Shown in pieces: positions 15,386-21,374 of a stretch of DNA of 21,374 bases (position 1 is its first letter; every line of letters starts with the position of its first letter). Both the position numbers and the translations under genes were made by a program. Origin of the DNA: Planctomycetia bacterium (GTDB taxonomy: Bacteria > Planctomycetota > Phycisphaerae > Phycisphaerales > SM1A02); the NCBI GenBank assembly GCA_005799205.1, contig SYHM01000166.1:1-21374 (forward strand), in the 5' to 3' direction. Under the pieces are notes generated by a model. That model saw nothing but the letters and a program-made list of their open reading frames with translations. It was not told the DNA's origin and did not search any database.

Positions 15386-17341
15386 GTGCGTGATCGACTC
15401 ATTCAACTCGCCGCGCTCGTGTCCGCAGTGATCGCCTTCGCTGTCGCAGGCCAAATGCTCCCTGGAGTCTTGCGTGTGAGCGATGAACGCGGCCTGCGTT
15501 ACACCGATGTCTCGCTCGAAGGAGCTCCGCCGATCGTCGCGCTCGGAACAGCCATTGGTGCGCTTCGCGGCATCATCGTCGATTACCTCTGGATCAAAGC
15601 CGGGATGCAGAAGGAGAAGGGGCTGTTCTACGAGGCGATGACCGACGCGCGGCTCATTACGAAGTTGCAGCCCCGCTTTGGCGAGGTCTGGGGCTTCCAG
15701 GGCCACAACATGGCCTACAACATTTCGGTGCTCACCGACACGCCGAGCGAACGCTGGGAGTGGGTGCGGGCAGGCATTGATCTGGTGCGTGACGAGGGAC
15801 TTCGATACAACCCCAACGACCTGATCCTGCACAAGGAACTTGCGTTCTGGCTCTCGCACAAGATTGACGGAGTCGCCGATGACGCACACCTGTACTACAA
15901 GCGTGAGTTTGCGCGCGAGTGGCAATATCTGCTTGGCGTGCCTCCCGGAAGTCATCAGGATCGCATCAACTGGATCGCCGCAATCAAGGATGCGCCCGAC
16001 ACACTTGAAGCACTCGAGCAGAAGAACCCAGCAGTACGCGCGATGGTTGAACGCCTCCAAAGCGGACTCTCTGGGTTTGACCAGCGCTTTCAGTTTCAAC
16101 TCGACAGCACGTTTCTAACGAACCTCGGGCGTTGGAAATCTGTGCAGACCAGCCGCTATGCGAAACTCCTTGGTCTCGACGAGACGTTTCGAAAGAACGA
16201 TCCCATCTTTGCGACGTTTGACACCGTACTGACGAGCGCTGAGTCCGAAGCTGCGCTTGCCGACTTTCTGCCGTTCCTCCAGAAGAAGGTGCTCCGCGAG
16301 AGTTTCAATATGGACGCGACACTCATGTGGGAGTACACGCGCGACTTCGGCCCTTTTGATTGGCGCCATCCGCAGTCTCATGCCTTTTACTGGGCGCGCA
16401 AGGGGGCAACGACCGCCGCGAAACGATCGTCGAACGTCGAAGACATTTACAAGGTGCTCAACAACGACCGCATCAACATTCAGGCGATGCAGGCACTCTC
16501 GCGCACAGGGATGATGCAATTCGATCCGTTCAGTCACGACAATCCAGGAAGGCTGAATGATCCACGTTGGATCAAGGCGATTGATCGGTACTTCGGCGAG
16601 CTCTACCGAAAGCACTTCGGCACCCGCGGCGGTGGAGGTGACTCGTTCTGTGACTTCTATCAGAACTTCATGTCACAAGCCGTCCGCGAGCTGTACCGCA
16701 TGGGTGACTACGAGGGGGCGCAGGCGATCCTCACGAAGCTGGATTCGCTCTTTGGGCGCGGGGGACTCATTCCAAACAACAAGTACGAGGCTCCACTGCC
16801 GACATTTGTGCACAACGTCACCTACGGCGAATATGAAGGATCGCCAGATGTCGCACGAAGCGATGTCTACGCGGCACTCGAGCGCGGTTTTCGCGAGGGC
16901 CTGCTGTTTGATCGCCCTCAAGTGTTGACCGACGCACTCGAGTTCGCCAAGGGGTTGACCGCCTATTTTCAAGGGAACGAGTACACGGACTTCGTCAACA
17001 AGTTTGGCGAGCGTCGCATGGCGGACCTCATTGGGAGCCTCCGCACAAGTGTGCAGGATGTCTTTGCAAATGTGGTGATGGATTCAAGTCAACCGCTGAT
17101 GGATCGCCTGACGATCTACAACCGCGCCGGAGAGGCACAGCGGCGCATGGTTTACGACCAACTGAAGGGGGTCCTCGAGCAGGAGTACGCGCTTGATCCG
17201 CTCTCGAATGTGGTCCCGTTCGCCCAGCTCTTTCCAGAGCCGCCCGAGATGGAAACGTATCGACAGGCGCAAGCGGCCGAAGCAGCAAGCAGAGCAACTG
17301 TGGGTGAGACGACGCACCGTTCGACTGCGGAGATCAAGTGA
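15386..17341 (+). CDS. Membrane-anchored conserved protein of unknown function
   Basis: A 651-residue protein starting at a GTG four bases after the permease stop. It has an N-terminal hydrophobic segment (8-27, LAALVSAVIAFAVAGQMLPG) and a second moderately hydrophobic stretch (49-70, PIVALGTAIGALRGIIVDYLWI); the rest is soluble, helical and aromatic-rich. Residues 76-165 read like tetratricopeptide-type helices (KGLFYEAMTDARLITKLQP, VWGFQGHNMAYNISV, ERWEWVRAGIDLVRDEGLRYNP, LHKELAFWLSHKI). I recall this pattern from uncharacterised proteins of planctomycetes and related phyla, but I know of no assigned function. No catalytic motif is recognised. Its place directly after an ABC-2 ATPase/permease pair, and overlapping the next gene by one base, suggests it works with the transporter, perhaps as an extracytoplasmic partner. 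That is inference. Confidence 0.6.
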   Translation: MRDRLIQLAALVSAVIAFAVAGQMLPGVLRVSDERGLRYTDVSLEGAPPIVALGTAIGALRGIIVDYLWIKAGMQKEKGLFYEAMTDARLITKLQPRFGEVWGFQGHNMAYNISVLTDTPSERWEWVRAGIDLVRDEGLRYNPNDLILHKELAFWLSHKIDGVADDAHLYYKREFAREWQYLLGVPPGSHQDRINWIAAIKDAPDTLEALEQKNPAVRAMVERLQSGLSGFDQRFQFQLDSTFLTNLGRWKSVQTSRYAKLLGLDETFRKNDPIFATFDTVLTSAESEAALADFLPFLQKKVLRESFNMDATLMWEYTRDFGPFDWRHPQSHAFYWARKGATTAAKRSSNVEDIYKVLNNDRINIQAMQALSRTGMMQFDPFSHDNPGRLNDPRWIKAIDRYFGELYRKHFGTRGGGGDSFCDFYQNFMSQAVRELYRMGDYEGAQAILTKLDSLFGRGGLIPNNKYEAPLPTFVHNVTYGEYEGSPDVARSDVYAALERGFREGLLFDRPQVLTDALEFAKGLTAYFQGNEYTDFVNKFGERRMADLIGSLRTSVQDVFANVVMDSSQPLMDRLTIYNRAGEAQRRMVYDQLKGVLEQEYALDPLSNVVPFAQLFPEPPEMETYRQAQAAEAASRATVGETTHRSTAEIK

Positions 17342-18006
17342 TGAGACATGCAATACCGCCAGCCATCATCGGCATCGGAAGAAACTACGCAGACCATGCC
17401 AAAGAGATGGGGGGGGCGTTGCCGACACGGCCACTGGTGTTCATGAAAAATCCAGCGGCGATTTGTGGAGATGGAGATGAGATTGTCATTCCAACAGTGT
17501 GCAAGGAAGGGGGGGCGCAAGTGGACTTCGAGGGCGAGCTCGCAGTTGTTCTTGACTGCGATTGCCGAGATGTTTCGCGCGAGCATGCGCTCGATGTCGT
17601 GCGCGGATATGCCGTTGCGAATGATGTCAGTGCGCGCTGGTGGCAGAACGAGGGTTCTGGCGGGCAGTTCACCCGTGGAAAGAGCTTCGACACATTCTGC
17701 CCGCTCAGTTCTGTCGCGCCGGCACACATGGTTGGCGATCCTCAGGCGCTTCGAATTCGCACGCGAGTCTGCGGCGAACTCATGCAGGACGCGTCGACCG
17801 CTCAGATGATCTTCTCAGTTGCACACTTGATCAGTGATCTCTCTCGCGGATTGACCCTGCTTGCTGGCACCGTCATTCTGACTGGGTCTCCTTCTGGCGT
17901 GGGTCATGCTCGAAAACCGCCGCGCTATCTTCGCCACGGAGACCTCATCGAGATCGAGATCGACGGGGTCGGAAAGCTCAGCAACAGGGTCGTTGAGGCG
18001 CAGTGA
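17341..18006 (+). CDS. Fumarylacetoacetate hydrolase family protein
   Basis: A 221-residue FAH-fold enzyme. Members cleave or decarboxylate acylpyruvate-type substrates (acylpyruvase, homoprotocatechuate-pathway decarboxylase, oxaloacetate decarboxylase) with Mg or Mn. Visible are GIGRNYADHAKE (11-22), PLVFMKNP (31-38), the metal ligands DFEGELAVV with Glu64 and Glu66 plus Asp95 in ANDVSAR, RGKSFDTFCPLS (112-123), and TGSPSGVGHARKPPRYLRHGD (181-201). These are the standard small-FAH signature (similar to YcgM). Length is normal. The ATG at 17341 overlaps the upstream TGA by one base (TGATG), with GGAG upstream. No other catabolic genes lie nearby, so the substrate is open; a general acylpyruvase or oxaloacetate decarboxylase is most likely. 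It sits in the run by position only. Confidence 0.9.
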   Translation: MRHAIPPAIIGIGRNYADHAKEMGGALPTRPLVFMKNPAAICGDGDEIVIPTVCKEGGAQVDFEGELAVVLDCDCRDVSREHALDVVRGYAVANDVSARWWQNEGSGGQFTRGKSFDTFCPLSSVAPAHMVGDPQALRIRTRVCGELMQDASTAQMIFSVAHLISDLSRGLTLLAGTVILTGSPSGVGHARKPPRYLRHGDLIEIEIDGVGKLSNRVVEAQ

Positions 18007-18242
18007 CGGGGCGCGCTCTCACGGCGCCGACGCGGCTCGCGATCGCCGCAATTCGCGCCTACCAACGCACGCTCGCGTGGCTAGTCGGCGGTCGCTGCCG
18101 ATTTCATCCCTCTTGCTCGGTCTACGGGATCGAGTCATTCACTCGCCACGGATTCATCCGCGGGCTCTCACTGACTGTGTGGCGTGTCGCTCGCTGTCAC
18201 CCTTGGGGAGGGTGTGGAGATGACCCCGTTCCAAAGGACTGA
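18003..18242 (+). CDS. yidD: Membrane protein insertion efficiency factor YidD
   Basis: A small 79-residue protein that assists the YidC insertase at the inner membrane. It has the family signature in full: AIRAYQRTLAWLVGGRCRFHPSCSVYGIESFTRHGFIRGLSLTVWRVARCHPWGGCGDDPVP, positions 16-77, with the characteristic Cys32, Cys38, Cys65 and Cys71. The N-terminal helix is amphipathic. The GTG start overlaps the FAH stop as GTGA. In most bacteria yidD lies in rpmH-rnpA-yidD-yidC on one strand. Here it is at the end of an unrelated run and meets rnpA tail to tail with seven bases between the stop codons; yidC and rpmH are not in the window. Confident. Confidence 0.95.
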   Translation: MTGRALTAPTRLAIAAIRAYQRTLAWLVGGRCRFHPSCSVYGIESFTRHGFIRGLSLTVWRVARCHPWGGCGDDPVPKD

Positions 18243-18249
18243 CGTGCGA

Positions 18250-18609
18250 TCACCGGCGCCGCAGGTGCACCTCAAGGCGTCCGGATTCTTCCACTAACGC
18301 CTTCTGGTACTCAAGGAGCGGGCGCATGTTGTGAGCCCTCGCTGAGATCACAAGGTCGAGTCCGCAAGGCAACTGGTGGTATCTCAAGTGAAACGCCTCT
18401 CGAAGCAGTCGCTTCAGTCGATTGCGCACCACCGCGCTGCCAACCTGTCGTCCGATGGAAAGTCCTAGCCGTGTGCGATCCCCGCCATTCAACGCAGCAT
18501 GAATCGATATGAATCCGAGGTCCGCCCGAACCCGCCTCGCGAAGACGCGCTGATACTGCTTCGCCCCTCCGATTCGACTCGACCGATCGGCCCCAGAGGA
18601 AGGTCGCAT
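18250..18609 (-). CDS. rnpA: Ribonuclease P protein component
   Basis: Protein subunit of RNase P, which with its RNA trims tRNA 5' leaders. The 119-residue product shows the conserved core RTRLGLSIGRQVGSAVVRNRLKRLLREAF (45-73), with the RNR signature at 62-64 and the basic LKRLLRE helix. An N-terminal region with a KQYQRVFARR element corresponds to the 'F..V...g' helix of the family, and DLVISAR follows. Length is normal. I chose ATG 18609, which has AGGGTGGG upstream on the minus strand; a TTG at 18633 would add eight residues. It is convergent with yidD and divergent from rpoZ. No rpmH precedes it, contrary to the usual order. Confidence 0.92.
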   Translation of the reverse strand: MRPSSGADRSSRIGGAKQYQRVFARRVRADLGFISIHAALNGGDRTRLGLSIGRQVGSAVVRNRLKRLLREAFHLRYHQLPCGLDLVISARAHNMRPLLEYQKALVEESGRLEVHLRRR

Positions 18610-18697
18610 CACAGCCCACCCTGTGTGGAACAAGCCGCGAGGGGGTTGCCCGCGGCGCGAGGTCTTTGGTGGAGCGAAGGGGGTGACATGGTGGCGC

Positions 18698-18726
18698 TTG
18701 CTTGAGAGCGGGTGGAGCGCTATCCT
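18698..18726 (+). promoter_or_regulatory. Candidate sigma70-type promoter for rpoZ
   Basis: TTGCTT (18698-18703) and TATCCT (18721-18726) are separated by exactly 17 bases, matching the ideal spacing of a sigma70-type promoter, with fair matches to both boxes. Transcription would start near 18733, giving a leader of about 23 bases with CTGGAG seven bases before the ATG at 18756. It lies in the rnpA/rpoZ divergent gap. Predicted by eye only. Confidence 0.4.
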
Positions 18727-18755
18727 AAGGGGCTACCCAAGACTGGAGATACGCC

Positions 18756-18992
18756 ATGAATGAAGCTCTCAAAAGTGATGACATCGTTGCGAAGGTCGGC
18801 GGCCGATTCAAACTCACTGCGCTGATTCAGCGCCGAATCTGTGAGTTGCTCAATGGGGCACGACCGTTGGTTGAACGCGACGGACGGAGCGACTTCGAGG
18901 TGGTGATCGAGGAGATCGCGACCGACAAGTTGACCATCGACTGGGAGCAGTCTGGCCTCTCAAAACCTGCGCTCGCGCGCGCAGACGCATAA
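18756..18992 (+). CDS. rpoZ: DNA-directed RNA polymerase omega subunit
   Basis: A small 78-residue protein that folds with the beta' C-terminus and helps assemble RNA polymerase. SDDIVAKVGGRFKLTALIQRR (7-27) matches the omega N-terminal helices ('.d.v.kvgnRFeLvliaakRar'). GARPLVE (34-40) matches 'ga.plv', and FEVVIEEIATDKLTI (47-61) matches the 'k.v.iAl.Ei..gki' strand/helix. The RFKLTALIQRR wording is the variant I associate with planctomycetes. Length is typical for omega. The ATG has GGAG seven bases upstream and a plausible promoter further up. It stands alone: rnpA is divergent, and the next gene is 137 bases away and unrelated. Confidence 0.8.
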   Translation: MNEALKSDDIVAKVGGRFKLTALIQRRICELLNGARPLVERDGRSDFEVVIEEIATDKLTIDWEQSGLSKPALARADA

Positions 18993-19129
18993 CAAAGGGT
19001 GCGATACCGGGGCAGAGCGGGGGGGCTGCGCAGGAATGCACTGTTCATTCTTGCATCGGATGATTCTGGTGGTAGGTTGTTTTCGTCTAGCGTCGTCCCC
19101 GTCCGATCAGGAATGATGGAGTGCACCTC

Positions 19130-20683
19130 ATGAACACATGGTTCTCCCGCAGCAGTGGTCATTCAATGGTGGCCGCGCTTGTATTGTGTCAATTCTGCCT
19201 TGCGGGGGTGCTCGCGGCCGATGCGACTTCACGAGATGCGATCATGGATGACCTTGCCGTCTCGGCGGGTAGGCAATGGCCAGTGTGGGCTGCCTACAGG
19301 GACATACCAACCATGAGGGTTGTCGTAGGAGGCGCAGGGCAGTCCGACGGCGGAGTTGCTGGAACATGTCCAACGCAGGTCGTTGCTCACACCGATGCAA
19401 ACTTCTCAGGCGGTTCGTTCATCGTGCAGGCTGGATTCGCTGAACTTGAATCAGCGGCCTGTTCGTACGTCGTCCCAGCCGCAGCTTTTCCACTCCGACT
19501 CGACCTCACTGAAATGATTTTTGCGACGAGTGCCGCCACGGTTCAAACGACGACCAAGTGGTCCATCCTTGTGTGGGAGGGAACTCCAGCGACTGGAACG
19601 CTGCGCTATACCTATTCATCGGATGCGAAAATCATCCCGCACATTGTGCTACCACCTGGAACGAGTGGGGTGAACGTGCAGTTCATGATCGACCCCGCCG
19701 ATCCTGATCAGATGTACCTCAACGATAATGGGAGCCACACATTCTCGATCGGATACCGGATTGATGAGCACAACAATCAGACGCAAAACCCATGCTTCGT
19801 TGCGCCACCAAGTTCGAGTAACGCATTTCCCACAACTGATGTGAGCGGACTCGCGCAGGGCACTCAGAATTGGATCAATGCAGTGAACTGCGGGGCGCTC
19901 GGCTGTCCCTCTGGCTGGAAGACGTTTGCATCGTGGCCAACCGCCTGCCGTCCAACAGGCGACTGGGTCATGCGCGCGACGTACACGCCTGTCAACTGTG
20001 CGGCGTTGCAAGGAGCATGCTGCGTGGGAACAAACTGCGCCATCGCGACGCAGGCCGACTGCCAGTCGGTTGGAGGGCTTTATCGAGGTGACGGCACAGT
20101 GTGCAGCTCGTCGATCTGCCTCCCACAGGGGACGAACGCCTGCTGCTTTGCCTCAACTGGTGGATGCGTCAACCTCTCGTACCAATCGTGTCTGTCGGCT
20201 GGTGGGGCGCCAGGGCCCGAGGGAAGCCAGTGCGCGACCTATCTGTGCTTTCCTCAGGGAGCATGCTGCTTGCCCTCAGGAAGCTGTGCTGGACCGATCA
20301 GCCCCGAAGCGTGTGCTCTCCAAGGCGGCAACTACCAAGGAAACGGAACCTCATGCGCGACAACGTCATGCCCGCTCCCGCAGGGGGCCGCGTGCTTCCC
20401 AAATGGGTTCTGCCTCGTCATGACCCAAGGCGATGCCACCGCAGCTGGAGCCTCGTGGCAGGGGGCTGGGACCACCTGCGCTGATTCAAATGGCAACGGG
20501 ACGGCAGATCTCTGTGAGGCGCAGCACCCTGGAGATGTCAATGGGGATGGCGCGGTGAACGGTCAGGACCTCGCAACGCTCTTGGCAGCTTGGGGTGCAT
20601 CCGGAGGACCAGCGGATGTCAATCACGACGGCATCGTCAACGGAAGCGACCTTGCGACGGTGCTCAGCGACTGGACAGGTTGA
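19130..20683 (+). CDS. Secreted Cys-rich repeat protein with C-terminal dockerin-like domain
   Basis: A 517-residue exported protein. The signal peptide (hydrophobic VAALVLCQFCLAGVLA, cleavage about 29/30, no clear lipobox) is followed by a domain of about 260 residues I do not recognise, rich in beta-type sequence (WSILVWEGTPATGTLRYTYS, VNVQFMIDP, HTFSIGYRID). Four Cys-rich repeats of 33-40 residues starting QGACC or similar occupy about 294-450. A short NGNGTADLCE element follows, then two calcium-binding dockerin-like repeats, GDVNGDGAVNGQDLATLLAAWG and ADVNHDGIVNGSDLATVLSDW (468-517). The dockerin pair is the common C-terminus of many secreted phycisphaeral proteins and is not tied to a cellulosome. 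ATG 19130 has GGAG eight bases upstream; GTG 19121 is an alternative. A weak promoter (TTGCAT at 19051, TAGGTT at 19073) may precede it in the otherwise empty 137-base gap. It is probably extracellular or cell-surface; the ligand is unknown. Confidence 0.8.
   Translation: MNTWFSRSSGHSMVAALVLCQFCLAGVLAADATSRDAIMDDLAVSAGRQWPVWAAYRDIPTMRVVVGGAGQSDGGVAGTCPTQVVAHTDANFSGGSFIVQAGFAELESAACSYVVPAAAFPLRLDLTEMIFATSAATVQTTTKWSILVWEGTPATGTLRYTYSSDAKIIPHIVLPPGTSGVNVQFMIDPADPDQMYLNDNGSHTFSIGYRIDEHNNQTQNPCFVAPPSSSNAFPTTDVSGLAQGTQNWINAVNCGALGCPSGWKTFASWPTACRPTGDWVMRATYTPVNCAALQGACCVGTNCAIATQADCQSVGGLYRGDGTVCSSSICLPQGTNACCFASTGGCVNLSYQSCLSAGGAPGPEGSQCATYLCFPQGACCLPSGSCAGPISPEACALQGGNYQGNGTSCATTSCPLPQGAACFPNGFCLVMTQGDATAAGASWQGAGTTCADSNGNGTADLCEAQHPGDVNGDGAVNGQDLATLLAAWGASGGPADVNHDGIVNGSDLATVLSDWTG
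20009..20479 (+). repeat. Four tandem Cys-rich 'GACC' protein repeats
   Basis: Repeats within the preceding protein begin at QGACCVGTNC, NACCFASTGGC, QGACCLPSGSC and QGAACFPNGFC. Each runs 33-40 residues and ends in a G..C....C-type segment (GDGTVCSSSIC, EGSQCATYLC, NGTSCATTSC, AGTTCADSNG). The first three share six cysteines at matching places, implying three disulfides per unit; the fourth has lost most of them. The repeats are recognisable at protein level and diverged at DNA level. Confidence 0.75.
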
Positions 20684-20710
20684 CCAGCCGCGGCGATACT
20701 TGAGATTCCT

Positions 20711-20798
20711 GGAGAGGTGTCCGAGCGGTTGAAGGAGCCAGTCTCGAAAACTGGTGTGGGCCTCGTGCTCACCGTGAGTTCGAATCTCACCCTCTCCG
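20711..20798 (+). tRNA. tRNA-Ser (anticodon CGA)
   Basis: An 88-base class II tRNA. Acceptor arms GGAGAGG (20711-20717) and CCTCTCC (20791-20797) pair fully, with discriminator G at 20798. The anticodon stem is CCAGT (20738-20742) with ACTGG (20750-20754) around the loop CTCGAAA, giving anticodon CGA (20745-20747), which reads UCG serine codons. A long variable arm (about 20755-20773) is as expected for serine. The T arm is GTGAG-TTCGAAT-CTCAC (20774-20790). CCA is not encoded; TTG follows. The next gene ends ten bases downstream on the other strand. Confidence 0.95.
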
Positions 20799-20808
20799 TT
20801 GATTTGAG

Positions 20809-21374
20809 TCAGGGGCTGTTCACGGTGTGCGGACCCGCGACATAGGCGTCGCCGCTAGGAATCCACCCGGATTGACCATCTGCAAGTTGGATGTGACACC
20901 ACCCGGGTCGATGCTCAATCAATGTGAATTCAGTTCCTTCGTCGAGCGGTTCAGTGAATGCTGGTGAAAACCCAGAACCGTTTCCCTTGCGCGCAATGAC
21001 ATCGCCGTGAAGCACGACCCCCGCTGGATCGACACGTTCGCGAACGAAATCGATGACGAGCGTTGCGGCAGCGACCGCAAAGAGCGCCAAGGCGCACGCA
21101 ATCGTTGCACGCCAAGGCTTGAGGGCAGTCCAGCGAGCCGCGATTCCGATGGCGATGATGGTCCAGAGCAAGGTCCAAAGCGATGCGGTGGTGGCGAATC
21201 GGACTGCCGACGAGGCCCAGCCCGATTCATGCCAGATCGATGCGAGCGGATCGCTCCAGTGGCCTCGCGCGTGAGCGCCACCACGAGCAGGTACGAGCGA
21301 GCGAGCGTGTGCGAGATTCGCGATCACGCGTGGGTCGCCAGGGAGCAGTTGTGTCGCATCGAGGAGGGCGCCGA
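20809..21374 (-). CDS. TPR/SH3 membrane protein, BatE-like (N-terminus beyond window)
   Basis: The visible 187 residues or so are the C-terminal part of a gene whose frame stays open to the right edge. They begin GALLDATQLLPGDPRVIANLAHARS, typical of the last tetratricopeptide unit ('A..L.PgdP.v..NLa.Ar') of BatE-type proteins. Two membrane spans follow (TASLWTLLWTIIAIGIAARW and TIACALALFAVAAATLVIDFV), then a bacterial SH3-like domain (GVVLHGDVIARKGNGSGFSPAFTEPLDEGTEF.LIEHRPGWCHIQLADGQSGWIPSGDAYV). This TPR, two-span, SH3 order is that of the BatE component of Bat (aerotolerance) operons, usually next to MoxR and von Willebrand factor A genes, which would lie off the right edge. An internal GTG at 21327 could be mistaken for the start. 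Function is inferred from architecture. Confidence 0.7.
   Translation of the reverse strand, partial: GALLDATQLLPGDPRVIANLAHARSLVPARGGAHARGHWSDPLASIWHESGWASSAVRFATTASLWTLLWTIIAIGIAARWTALKPWRATIACALALFAVAAATLVIDFVRERVDPAGVVLHGDVIARKGNGSGFSPAFTEPLDEGTEFTLIEHRPGWCHIQLADGQSGWIPSGDAYVAGPHTVNSP

Noticed and set aside
15266..16099. Minus-strand 277-residue open frame
   Set aside because: Antisense to the 651-residue gene, no motif, no ribosome-binding site.
18634..18755. rpmH (ribosomal protein L34) upstream of rnpA
   Set aside because: No frame with the short, Lys/Arg-rich L34 sequence is present on either strand.
20809..21327. GTG at 21327 as a complete start for the BatE-like gene
   Set aside because: The frame stays open with TPR-like sequence to the window edge, so the gene is taken as partial.

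Overview
The window looks like a chromosomal segment from a planctomycete, most likely class Phycisphaerae. The evidence is a secreted protein ending in a planctomycete-style dockerin (GDVNGDGAVNG...DLATLLAAWG) preceded by Cys-rich GACC repeats, an RNA polymerase omega subunit of the 'VGGRFKLTALIQRR' type I associate with planctomycetes, and a gene order (yidD convergent with rnpA) unlike most bacteria. This placement is inference; no rRNA is present. Genes are tightly packed and many overlap by 1-14 bases. I see no insertion sequence, phage gene, CRISPR array or rRNA.

Left part (1-3928): the minus strand carries all but the extreme C-terminus of gcvH (glycine cleavage H protein). Divergent from it is a run of overlapping plus-strand genes: a TIM-barrel sugar-isomerase-like protein, cytidylate kinase (cmk), a 1-acylglycerol-3-phosphate acyltransferase (plsC) and a CCA-adding/poly(A) polymerase family enzyme. 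This is housekeeping nucleotide, lipid and tRNA metabolism.

Middle part (3973-18242), the most interesting: two exported paralogous ClpP/NfeD-class proteins come first, one with an apparent serine nucleophile and one that has lost it. A minus-strand ABC-2 permease follows, whose stop codon overlaps that of the second ClpP-like gene in a shared CTAG. Divergent from the permease is a long, gap-free plus-strand run: a polytopic HflK-like SPFH protein, an HflC-like SPFH protein, a third SPFH protein, an ABC-2 ATPase, a large ABC-2 permease with an extracytoplasmic insertion, a membrane-anchored 651-residue conserved protein of unknown function, a fumarylacetoacetate-hydrolase-family enzyme and yidD. 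Stomatin/SPFH proteins are known to partner with NfeD-class proteases, so this neighbourhood is a candidate membrane-microdomain, proteolysis and export system. That functional link is inference.

Right part (18250-21374): rnpA (minus) and rpoZ (plus, with a plausible sigma70-type promoter) are divergent. They are followed by the Cys-rich secreted dockerin protein, a tRNA-Ser(CGA) without encoded CCA, and the C-terminal part of a minus-strand TPR/SH3 (BatE-like) membrane protein running off the right edge.
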